Counted from the first letter of the stretch, positions 1 to 6,565 are shown. The stretch: 8,024 nucleotides of DNA from REEB481 sp044360435 (GCA_044360435.1 JBIKKI010000100.1:1-8024), one strand, 5' to 3'. Program-made: numbers and translations. Notes: generated from the letters alone by a model not told the origin.

Positions 1-513
1 CAGCAGAAATAATGCTGCGAGGAAGCTGAAGGCCGTGTCCAACCGTGCCGAGCGGAACAACACCATCATGCCTGCAGCACCGATGAAATACACCAACATG
101 GCGTTGCTGCCCCATTGTCCGGGTGAAACCCAGGCCTTTTGCAGCAGCAAAACAAACACCGCCAAAGCCAGATTTGCGGGATTGAACACGTGCTTGCCGC
201 GGTAACGAATGAGGAACTTCGATGCTATAGCCACGACTCCGGCGGCGGCATAAACCCATAGGTCACCGGAACGCAAGAGCAGCGTTAGGCCGAGCGCGGT
301 AATCATGGCGCTCTTCAGCGCGTCCAGACTTTTTTGCTTCCACAGGCAAAACAGGTATTGGGTACCCAGGCAGGAAGCCCAGAGCACTGCTGTTTGCAGC
401 ACATCGCGGTGCCAACCCAGAAATGCCATGCCATAGCTCAGGAACAGCCCGAGGTACAGCAGCTGGAAGTTGCGCGGATCTTGTTTTTGTAAGCCGGTAA
501 TTGCGAGCGCCAT
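1..513 (-). CDS. RnfD/NqrB-like (UnbU-type) integral membrane protein, C-terminus cut off by the window edge
   Basis: This gene is open at the left edge; 171 codons are visible from an ATG at 513-511, and no other ATG precedes it in frame after an upstream stop. The N-terminus is short and soluble with a DPRNFQ motif (residues 12-17). Several hydrophobic segments follow at about 18-34, 38-57, 68-80, 86-101, 114-125 and 138-153. GKHVFNP (106-112) and WVSPGQWG (128-135) are, from memory, hallmarks of the RnfD/NqrB family and most like its stand-alone UnbU-like branch. Family members are membrane subunits of Na+- or H+-translocating electron-transfer complexes with covalent FMN; the flavinylated threonine would lie in the missing part, so redox activity cannot be judged. 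It follows moxR on the same strand after 81 bp holding a palindrome. No rnf or nqr partner is visible. The family call is fairly firm; the function is open. Confidence 0.72.
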   Translation of the reverse strand, partial: MALAITGLQKQDPRNFQLLYLGLFLSYGMAFLGWHRDVLQTAVLWASCLGTQYLFCLWKQKSLDALKSAMITALGLTLLLRSGDLWVYAAAGVVAIASKFLIRYRGKHVFNPANLALAVFVLLLQKAWVSPGQWGSNAMLVYFIGAAGMMVLFRSARLDTAFSFLAALFLL

Positions 514-532
514 GTTCCTTGATACAGGGAAC
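514..532. repeat. 19-bp imperfect palindrome abutting the start codon of the RnfD/NqrB-like gene
   Basis: The sequence GTTCCTTGATACAGGGAAC is symmetric about its central base, with 7 of 9 positions pairing: GTTCC/GGAAC arms plus an inner TG/CA pair. It ends directly against the ATG of the leftward gene. On the leftward transcript the arms could form a 5-bp stem enclosing the Shine-Dalgarno-like AAGGA just before the start codon. It could be an operator, an mRNA hairpin masking translation initiation, or chance. There is no adjacent U-run in the leftward direction, so it is not an intrinsic terminator for moxR. Confidence 0.4.
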
Positions 533-594
533 AGACCCGAGGTAAATGGCTGTGAAAGGATTTTTTACAGCAGCCGAAACAGTGGGCAGACCAA

Positions 595-1575
595 TTACAA
601 TAACCCGAGGATCAGGTCGTCGGCGCTGAGGCCTTCGGCTTCTGCGCGGTAGTTGCGCACGATGCGGTGACGCAGCACGTTGAGGGCCACGGCGCGCACA
701 TCTTCTTCATCGGGTGCGTATTTCCCGTTGGCCAGCGCATGACATTTGGCTCCGAGCACCAGGAATTGTCCGGCACGCGGACCGGCACCGAAACTCACGA
801 ATTCACGGATGCGTGCGCTGCTGTGCACGGAATCAGGACGGGTAGCGCTCACCAGCTTCACGGCGTATTCCAGCACATGATCGGTGATGGGCACCCGGCG
901 CACCAACTGCTGATAGGCAATGATGTCGCGGTCGTTCAGCACGGGCTGCACCTGTTGTTGCATGTCGCCGGTGGTATTGCGGATTACGCGTACTTCATCT
1001 TCAAAGCTGGGGTATCCGAGGCTGATGTTGAACATGAAGCGGTCGAGCTGCGCTTCAGGCAGCGGATAAGTTCCTTCTTGCTCAATGGGATTCTGGGTAG
1101 CCAGCACGAAGAAGGGATCCGGCAATCTGTGGATTTTCCCGGAAACCGTAACATTGTGTTCCTGCATGGCTTCCAACAGGGCGGCCTGTGTTTTGGGAGA
1201 AGTCCGGTTGATTTCGTCGGCCAGCACGATGTTGGCGAACACGGGGCCGCGTTCAAAACGAAACTGACGGGATTCGTCCAGGATTTCATGGCCGGTGATG
1301 TCGCCCGGCATCAGGTCGGGGGTGAACTGAATGCGGCTGAAGCTGAGGTCGAGCGACTGTGCCACGGTTTTCACCAGCAGGGTTTTCGCCAGACCCGGAA
1401 CACCAACCAGCAGCACATGGCCATTGCAGAAGATGGCGCTGAGCACGCCTTCCACTACTGCTTCCTGGCCGATGATTACTTTACCTGTTTCTGCCTTCAG
1501 GCGTTGGAAGGTTTCACGGAAACGTTCCGCCAATTGCACATCGTCGTTCATTGTTCGCTGCTGTTGTTGGTCCAT
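595..1575 (-). CDS. MoxR-family AAA+ ATPase
   Basis: This is a cytoplasmic AAA+ chaperone-like ATPase of the MoxR family, whose members remodel or activate partner proteins, often with von Willebrand-factor-A or DUF58 proteins. At 326 residues it has the usual length and is intact. Walker A is GVPGLAKT (58-65), Walker B is IVLADEIN (116-123), sensor 1 is in ATQNP (159-163), the LDRF element is at 177-180, and the sensor-2 arginine is in GPRA (265-268), followed by the small helical lid. The first ATG (1575) overlaps the upstream SurA-like gene by 28 bp. A second ATG at 1551 forms an ATGA stop/start overlap with that gene's TGA, so the protein may begin at residue 9. Neither start has a clear ribosome binding site, and both imply translational coupling. 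No DUF58 or VWA partner is visible; the next gene is a membrane protein of another family. Confidence 0.92.
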   Translation of the reverse strand: MDQQQQRTMNDDVQLAERFRETFQRLKAETGKVIIGQEAVVEGVLSAIFCNGHVLLVGVPGLAKTLLVKTVAQSLDLSFSRIQFTPDLMPGDITGHEILDESRQFRFERGPVFANIVLADEINRTSPKTQAALLEAMQEHNVTVSGKIHRLPDPFFVLATQNPIEQEGTYPLPEAQLDRFMFNISLGYPSFEDEVRVIRNTTGDMQQQVQPVLNDRDIIAYQQLVRRVPITDHVLEYAVKLVSATRPDSVHSSARIREFVSFGAGPRAGQFLVLGAKCHALANGKYAPDEEDVRAVALNVLRHRIVRNYRAEAEGLSADDLILGLL

Positions 1576-2900
1576 TCAGACACTTCAGGGCATTGTTCAA
1601 AATCCCTGCTGATGCTGATATAGGTTTTAAGGCGTGTTTTCCGAACCCAGGCGTCCAGCGCATCATCCTTTTTCTGTTGCAGGGCAGCCTGCTGAATTTT
1701 GGGATAATCCTGAATCATATTGGCTGTATGGGGTTTGGTTTCCGACTTCAGGTACACCAGGCGATAGGCGCGGGCACCATCGGGAAAGACCGTGAGTTGT
1801 GGTTCGCCATAGGTTCCTGCCGGCATGTCCTGGATCATCTTCACCAGATCCTTTTCCAACGCATCAACGGCAACCTTTTGGATTCCGGTACTTTCATCAG
1901 AATAAAAACCACATTCTCCTTTGCGACCTGACTCCTGGTCACCGAAGCGTTTTACGGCATCGCACCAGCTGATGCTGTCGGTCATGAGCATGGTATAGGC
2001 GCTGTCCACGCGGCGTTTGGCTTGTAGCAGGTCTTCTGTGGTAATTTGTGCACGCACCAATATATGGCGGCAGATCAAACGTTCTCCGCGGCGGCTCACC
2101 ATTTTGATGACGTGGTACCCGTAAGGACTTTCAATCACCTTGCTTACACTGTCCTGCTTGAGGCGGAACGCCGCACGTTCAAACTCGGGAACCATATCGC
2201 CGCGGCCAAACTCTGGAAGGAGTCCGCCCTGCAGCGCCGATCCGGGATCTTCGCTGTAGGCTGAAGCCAGTTTTTCGAAAGAGGCGCCACGCAGGATGCG
2301 GCTGCGCAAATCTTCAGCCTTTTCTTTTGCATAGGCTTTGGCATCCGCCGAAACCTTTGGAACCACAATGAGTTCAGCCACTTCCACCTCGGCGCCAATG
2401 AGCGGGAGGCTGTCGCGGGGAATGGAGGTATAATACTCCTGCACTTCCTTCGGGCTAATTTTCACGTTCTCAAGCACCTTGTTTTCCATGTCGCGGGAGA
2501 GCATTTGTTCCTGCACCCGCGGACGGATGTCTCTTTTGTATTCTGACAAGGATTTGCCGAGGAACTCTTCCAGCTTGCGCTCGCTGCCCAGCTGACGGGC
2601 GTAATAACGCAGCTTGTTTTCTATTTCCGCATCAATACGATTCTGATCCACAGGCAAGCTGTCCAGCTCTGCCTGATTCATCAGCAGCTTCCGGATGAGA
2701 AGCTGTTCAAAAACAAAACATTCTCCTTCCCTGCCCGGGCCGGTTTGCTTGCTTACCTGATCGTATTCGGTAAGGTAATCACTGTAGGTGATGATCTTTT
2801 CGCCCACCACAGCCAGGATGCCATCTACATATCGTTCCTTTTGAGCCTGTAAGGAGCTGCTTCCCAACAAGACCAGGAGCAAAGGCAAAATCGCTTTCAT
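1548..2900 (-). CDS. SurA-like periplasmic parvulin-type peptidyl-prolyl isomerase/chaperone
   Basis: This is an exported protein of 450 residues. Residues 1-19 form a typical signal peptide (K2, a leucine-rich core, then SLQA before Q20). A SurA-type chaperone domain follows (about 23-155, with DGILAVVGEKIITYSDY), then a first parvulin domain (about 170-270, ending SPYGYHVIKM) and a weaker second one (about 275-385, starting RHILV). In E. coli SurA chaperones outer-membrane proteins in the periplasm; a similar role is inferred here. Domain 1 has Glu176 where parvulins usually carry the first-strand histidine but keeps His263. Domain 2 keeps His279 but has Arg380 at the usual last histidine. 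Five cysteines remain after export (61, 277, 313, 330, 437). I chose the ATG at 2900 because it puts the charged residue directly before the hydrophobic core; a GTG at 2915 and an ATG at 2906 are in-frame alternatives. It lies 30 bp after the larger isomerase and overlaps moxR. Confidence 0.88.
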   Translation of the reverse strand: MKAILPLLLVLLGSSSLQAQKERYVDGILAVVGEKIITYSDYLTEYDQVSKQTGPGREGECFVFEQLLIRKLLMNQAELDSLPVDQNRIDAEIENKLRYYARQLGSERKLEEFLGKSLSEYKRDIRPRVQEQMLSRDMENKVLENVKISPKEVQEYYTSIPRDSLPLIGAEVEVAELIVVPKVSADAKAYAKEKAEDLRSRILRGASFEKLASAYSEDPGSALQGGLLPEFGRGDMVPEFERAAFRLKQDSVSKVIESPYGYHVIKMVSRRGERLICRHILVRAQITTEDLLQAKRRVDSAYTMLMTDSISWCDAVKRFGDQESGRKGECGFYSDESTGIQKVAVDALEKDLVKMIQDMPAGTYGEPQLTVFPDGARAYRLVYLKSETKPHTANMIQDYPKIQQAALQQKKDDALDAWVRKTRLKTYISISRDFEQCPEVSEWTNNSSEQ

Positions 2901-2930
2901 GGGCATATAACGCACGGATCTGAGCGGTGG

Positions 2931-4940
2931 TTACCGCGTGAGGCGCTCCTTCAGCTGCCTGTATGCCTGTTCGTTCACCTTCAGTGGATAACGCGCGGCT
3001 ACTTCATTCACCCAGGCATCTTCCAAAACCACCTGATAATCAGAAATTACCGGGCCGCGGGTCTCATCGAGTGCCTTGGCACCGGCAGGCAAAAACTGAT
3101 GGATGCGCATCACAATCCACTGATCGGTTCCACGCTGGCCCATCACCCAGGTATAATTCTTCTTGCTGCGGTATTTGGTGCCGGCGGCGAACAGCTCGTT
3201 CACAAAGGCATTGCTGTCTTTCGATTCGAACTTACCTTCCTGAATGCTCAGGTTCAACAAACTTTCCTTGGTGTGGAAGCGGTAGATGGAATCATCGCTC
3301 ATGCGCTTTTTCAGCATTTTGGCCACCGACTTCATGATGGACTCGGTGCGGGCATTGTAGATGGTTACCTGAAAACGGTCATTCCATGAATAGCGGGATG
3401 CGTTCTCCTTGAAGAACGATTCCAGACCAGCGGTATCACGGATGGCTTTATTCCAAACCTTATCCTGAGCAAGGTTAAACAGCAGAATACCTTCGCGGTA
3501 TTCCTGATACAGCGCGGCAAATTCAGGATACTTCTTGTTCAGGTTTCGATCCAGGTAATCGATGCAGCTGGCATCAACCCAGTTGTTGTAGTAGGTGTTC
3601 ACCACATTGTTGACCTGCTTGAGTTTTGAAGGGCGCTGCATGGCAACGAGGTAACCGGCGAAACGGTCGGCGGTAAAGGTTTCATCACCCAGCTGAAACA
3701 GCGGCAACTGATACGCCGGGCCGGAACCTTTCATCCACATGGCCTTTAACAGGCTGGAATCGAGGGTTGCGGTAAAGGTTTTCAGGTTTCCGGGAACCTC
3801 TTTGAAGCCGTATTCCTGTTTGATTTTGGCGATCATCGCCTGTGTGCTTTTGTAGGAGCGGCTGTCGCTGGAGATGTTTTGCTTCAGCACCGGCTTCATT
3901 TCTTCGTAGGAAGGAAGCGGTTTCAGGTCGAGGCGCTTCAGGATGTGGAATCCGTAAGGCGTGCGGAAGGGCGCGCACACGTCACCATCGTTTTTCAGGG
4001 AGAAGGCCGCTTCGGTAAACTCTGCGGTGAGTTCGCCATTCAGGTGGGCCGTGGCATAGAAATAATCCAGTTCACCGTTCATGGATTTCGAAGAGTAATC
4101 TTCGCTCCAGCGGGCCACCATTTCTTCGAAGGGTACACCTTTGCGGATCTCCGCATAGATTTCATCGGCCTTCGCCTTTTTCTGTTGCAGCTCATCGCCA
4201 TTCGCATTGGGAGAAAGGCGGAGCATGAGGTGTGCCACCTTCATTTCACCGGCATTGGGACGGCGGTCGAGCACCTTCAGGATGTGGTATCCGTAACTGG
4301 TTCTGAACACCTTGCTGATTTGACCGGCAGGCGTGTTGAACGCTACGGTTTCATAGGGATATACGAACTGGAATGCGGTAAAATAACCCAGAGTGCCGCG
4401 GTTGTCCTTGGCGCTGGGATCTTCACTTTTTTCGAAGGCAATGTCGCTGAACTTTTCAGGATTATTGGCCAGCTCGGCAGCAATAGCCTGAATTTTATTC
4501 CAAGCCTTCAGGGTATCTTCAGGCAAATCATCCTGGCGGGAAAGGATGAGGATGTGGGCGGTACTCACTTCCCATTTCATCCGTTCATAACCTTCCTTCA
4601 TGAGCTGGTCGGTGACTTCGCGGTCGCTCAGGTAGGGCTTGGCCAATTGGCGGCGGTAGCCATTCAGTTCCTGCATGAACTGCGGAACGGTATCCATTTT
4701 CAGGTCATAGGCATCCTGCACCTTCAGCTTGAAACGCTGATACAGCCGCAGGTAATCATCAATTTCGGCAGCATCTGGCTTTTGGTTGCTGAGGTCTTTG
4801 TTTTTAAGGAAGCCACGTTCAAACTCTTCCACGCTCACGGCATGGGGTCCGAAGGTGAATAAGGTGTCGGTCGGATTCTGGGCCTGAACAGCCTGCATGC
4901 CGAGCAGCACCAGGGTGAACACAGAGATATATCCTTTCAT
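2931..4940 (-). CDS. Exported two-domain parvulin-type peptidyl-prolyl isomerase, 669 residues
   Basis: This probable periplasmic foldase catalyses cis-trans isomerisation of proline peptide bonds. Residues 1-20 are a signal peptide (MKGYISVFTLVLLGMQAVQA). A helical N-terminal region (about 25-120) precedes two consecutive parvulin domains, about 125-225 and 233-337. Both keep the paired core histidines: His129 (AHILIL) with His219 (YGYHIL), and His237 (AHLML) with His332 (YGFHIL). Both domains therefore look catalytically competent, unlike the neighbouring SurA-like protein. The two YG(Y/F)HILK ends are also alike at the DNA level, as expected from domain duplication. Residues 341-669 show no motif I can name; the C-terminal part (ISDYQVVLEDAW, 632-643) resembles the tail of other large Bacteroidota parvulins. 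The length is much greater than E. coli SurA (about 430). The ATG at 4940 is preceded by a -7 box but by no Shine-Dalgarno sequence. Two cysteines are present, 322 and 459. Confidence 0.9.
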   Translation of the reverse strand: MKGYISVFTLVLLGMQAVQAQNPTDTLFTFGPHAVSVEEFERGFLKNKDLSNQKPDAAEIDDYLRLYQRFKLKVQDAYDLKMDTVPQFMQELNGYRRQLAKPYLSDREVTDQLMKEGYERMKWEVSTAHILILSRQDDLPEDTLKAWNKIQAIAAELANNPEKFSDIAFEKSEDPSAKDNRGTLGYFTAFQFVYPYETVAFNTPAGQISKVFRTSYGYHILKVLDRRPNAGEMKVAHLMLRLSPNANGDELQQKKAKADEIYAEIRKGVPFEEMVARWSEDYSSKSMNGELDYFYATAHLNGELTAEFTEAAFSLKNDGDVCAPFRTPYGFHILKRLDLKPLPSYEEMKPVLKQNISSDSRSYKSTQAMIAKIKQEYGFKEVPGNLKTFTATLDSSLLKAMWMKGSGPAYQLPLFQLGDETFTADRFAGYLVAMQRPSKLKQVNNVVNTYYNNWVDASCIDYLDRNLNKKYPEFAALYQEYREGILLFNLAQDKVWNKAIRDTAGLESFFKENASRYSWNDRFQVTIYNARTESIMKSVAKMLKKRMSDDSIYRFHTKESLLNLSIQEGKFESKDSNAFVNELFAAGTKYRSKKNYTWVMGQRGTDQWIVMRIHQFLPAGAKALDETRGPVISDYQVVLEDAWVNEVAARYPLKVNEQAYRQLKERLTR

Positions 4941-4951
4941 ATTACAGTAGG

Positions 4952-4959
4952 CAAAGATA
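4952..4959 (-). promoter_or_regulatory. Candidate Bacteroidota -7 box for the 669-residue isomerase gene
   Basis: On the leftward strand the sequence is TATCTTTG, an exact match to the Bacteroidota consensus TAnnTTTG, in the 44-bp gap between asnS and the isomerase. Transcription would begin only about 5-9 nt before the ATG, giving a nearly leaderless message, which fits the missing ribosome binding site. I found no TTG -33 element at the usual spacing, so the promoter may be weak, and read-through from asnS is equally possible. Confidence 0.45.
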
Positions 4960-4984
4960 AGTAAAAGCGATACCGGGCTGCTGT

Positions 4985-6499
4985 TTAGGGAAGCAAACGC
5001 CCGTACATGCGTCCGAAGGGAATGGATTCACGCACGTGCTTCAGCTTGCACACCCAGGTAACCAGGCGTTCCAGGCCGAGGCCAAATCCGCTGTGCGGCA
5101 CACTGCCAAAGCGCCTCAGGTCGAGGTACCATTCAAAGGCTTCCATGGGCAGCTGGTGTTCGATGATTTTCTCCTGAAGCAGCTTCAGGTCTGTTTCGCG
5201 CTCGCCGCCGCCTACAATTTCGCCGTAACCTTCGGGGGCCAGCACATCTACACCGCGAGCCTTGGAAGGATCGGCGCCGCTGCGCTTCAGGTAAAACGCC
5301 TTCACCTCGTGCGGCCAGTCGTACACCATCACGGGCACATCGAACAGGCGGGTAAGCACGGTTTCATCGCTGCCGCCGAAATCGTTTCCATAGCGGAAAT
5401 TCATGGCGCTTTCGATCCACTGCGGCATGTTGCGCAGGTCTTCCTCCAGGTCTCGCAGTTCGGTACGCAATTCCTGGATTTTATTCTGGTGGAAGCCAAT
5501 CTCGCCCTTCTTCATGCCGGGCGTGGCAATTTTGGCTTCGCGTTCTTCAATTTCCTTGAGCACGGCATCGTGGCGTTCCTGGGTTTCTTTCAGGGCTTCG
5601 CGCAGCGAAACAATGCTGTTCACGCCGTTCACATCCTGTGCTCCTTTGATGATGCGCACCGCTTCATCGTAGGTGATGCGTGGAAATGGCTTCAGGCTGC
5701 TTTCCAGGATGGCGGTATCGCGTCCGATGAGTTCCAATTCCGCTTTATTGGTGTTGAGCACTTCACGGATGACGGTATGCAGCATGCCTTCAATCACATC
5801 CATATTCTGGAAGATGTCGTAGAACGCCATTTCCGGCTCTATCATCCAGAACTCGCTCAGGTGGCGACGGGTTTTGCTTTTCTCGGCACGGAAGGTCGGG
5901 CCGAAGGTGTAAATGCGGCCAAACGCCATGGCGAGCGCTTCGCCGTACAGCTGTCCGCTTTGGCTCAGATAGGCCGGATCGCCGTAGAAATCGGTTTCAA
6001 ACAGGTTGCTGGTTCCTTCGCAGGCGTTGCCGGTGAAGATGGGCGCATCCATTTGCAGAAAGCCTTGTTCCTGAAAGAATTTATGGATGCTGAAGATGAT
6101 CGTATTCCGGATGCGCATGATGGCCCACTGCCGGCTGCTGCGCAACCACAGGTGGCGGTGATCCATGAGGAAATCCACCCCGTGTTCTTTTTTGGAAATG
6201 GGATATTCTTCGGCAATCTGAAAAACGTCCACTTCATTCACCTGAAGTTCTACGCCGCCGATTTGTTTTTCATCACGGACTACCAAGCCGCTCAGTGCCA
6301 CACTGCTTTCCATGCTGAGGCTGCGGGCGCGTTCAAACACCTGTTCGCCACATTGGTCCAGTGCCACCACGCACTGACAAAAACCCGTTCCGTCGCGCAA
6401 CACCAGGAATACAATTCCTTTACTCTCGCGTTTATTGGTCACCCAGCCTTTGATGGTGGTGGTTTGTTCCGCTGCTGCTGCTAAATCTTTTATGTACAT
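4985..6499 (-). CDS. asnS: Asparagine--tRNA ligase (AsnRS), with a coiled-coil insertion
   Basis: This cytoplasmic class IIb synthetase charges tRNA-Asn with asparagine using ATP. An N-terminal OB-fold anticodon-binding domain (about 1-105, with GWVTNKRESKG and FLVLRDGTGF) precedes the catalytic core. Motif 1 surrounds Pro153, motif 2 is FRAEKSKTRRHLSEFW (203-218), and motif 3 is GFGLGLERLV (471-480). YLSQSGQLYGEA (177-188) and GEIVGGGERE (426-435) mark the active site. The YPISKKEHG, LMDHRHLWLRS and RAEKSKTRRHL stretches resemble, from memory, the Bacillus/Thermus-type AsnRS rather than the E. coli type. At 504 residues it exceeds the Bacillus enzyme (about 430), mainly through a charged helical insertion at about 288-363. 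The C-terminus reads IPFGRMYGRLLP, where the family usually has IPFPR. The ATG at 6499 lies 35 bp downstream of a consensus -7 box. It is intact and likely essential. Confidence 0.95.
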   Translation of the reverse strand: MYIKDLAAAAEQTTTIKGWVTNKRESKGIVFLVLRDGTGFCQCVVALDQCGEQVFERARSLSMESSVALSGLVVRDEKQIGGVELQVNEVDVFQIAEEYPISKKEHGVDFLMDHRHLWLRSSRQWAIMRIRNTIIFSIHKFFQEQGFLQMDAPIFTGNACEGTSNLFETDFYGDPAYLSQSGQLYGEALAMAFGRIYTFGPTFRAEKSKTRRHLSEFWMIEPEMAFYDIFQNMDVIEGMLHTVIREVLNTNKAELELIGRDTAILESSLKPFPRITYDEAVRIIKGAQDVNGVNSIVSLREALKETQERHDAVLKEIEEREAKIATPGMKKGEIGFHQNKIQELRTELRDLEEDLRNMPQWIESAMNFRYGNDFGGSDETVLTRLFDVPVMVYDWPHEVKAFYLKRSGADPSKARGVDVLAPEGYGEIVGGGERETDLKLLQEKIIEHQLPMEAFEWYLDLRRFGSVPHSGFGLGLERLVTWVCKLKHVRESIPFGRMYGRLLP

Positions 6500-6502
6500 T
6501 TG
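6495..6502 (+). promoter_or_regulatory. Candidate Bacteroidota -7 box for rpoN
   Basis: TACATTTG matches the consensus TAnnTTTG exactly on the + strand and includes the complement of the asnS start codon (6497-6499). Transcription would begin near 6507-6510, giving a leader of about 67-70 nt before rpoN. No TTG was found at the usual -33 spacing; the nearest is about 28 bp upstream. Because part of the box is fixed by asnS coding, chance is a real alternative. Confidence 0.4.
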
Positions 6503-6533
6503 CCTGTAATCGGTCTATTCAAAAAACCGTGCA

Positions 6534-6541
6534 CAAATTTA
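6534..6541 (-). promoter_or_regulatory. Candidate Bacteroidota -7 box for asnS
   Basis: On the leftward strand this reads TAAATTTG, an exact match to TAnnTTTG in non-coding DNA. The expected start of transcription is near 6527-6530, leaving a leader of about 28-31 nt before the asnS ATG. Upstream I see no clear TTG -33 element at 17-23 bp. The position between divergent genes makes this the most plausible asnS promoter. Confidence 0.5.
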
Positions 6542-6565
6542 GGGTGAGGAATAACATTTAGGTTG

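Noticed and set aside
559..590. T-run next to a CAGCAGCCG stretch, considered as a rho-independent terminator after moxR
   Set aside because: In the leftward direction the run is A-rich rather than U-rich, and I could not pair the neighbouring bases into a stable stem.
470..652. 60-codon + strand frame across the moxR/RnfD-like gap
   Set aside because: It runs antisense into both flanking genes, has no convincing ribosome binding site, and has no recognisable product.
667..1623. 318-codon + strand frame opposite moxR
   Set aside because: It is codon-register antisense of a gene with all AAA+ motifs; the translation is His-rich and featureless.
3900..4300. Repeated CTTCAGG-containing words across the leftward genes, considered as a dispersed repeat or recognition motif
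   Set aside because: On the coding strand they read CCTGAAG, mostly preferred Leu-Lys codons (CTG AAG) in frame. The two longest similar stretches are the paired parvulin domain ends (YG-Y/F-HILK), explained by domain duplication.
3879..4862. 327-codon + strand frame opposite the large parvulin
   Set aside because: It has the same register-aligned antisense effect and no start signal or domain.
6468..6482. Short GCTGCTGCTGC-type triplet repeat
   Set aside because: It encodes the run of alanines at residues 7-10 of AsnRS; it is too short to suggest a functional or unstable repeat.
5036..6484. 482-codon open frame on the + strand covering almost all of asnS
   Set aside because: It is in exact codon register with asnS on the other strand, so it stays open simply because the sense gene lacks TTA, CTA and TCA codons. 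Its product is rich in His, Phe and Ala with no recognisable domain, while the asnS frame has all class II synthetase motifs.
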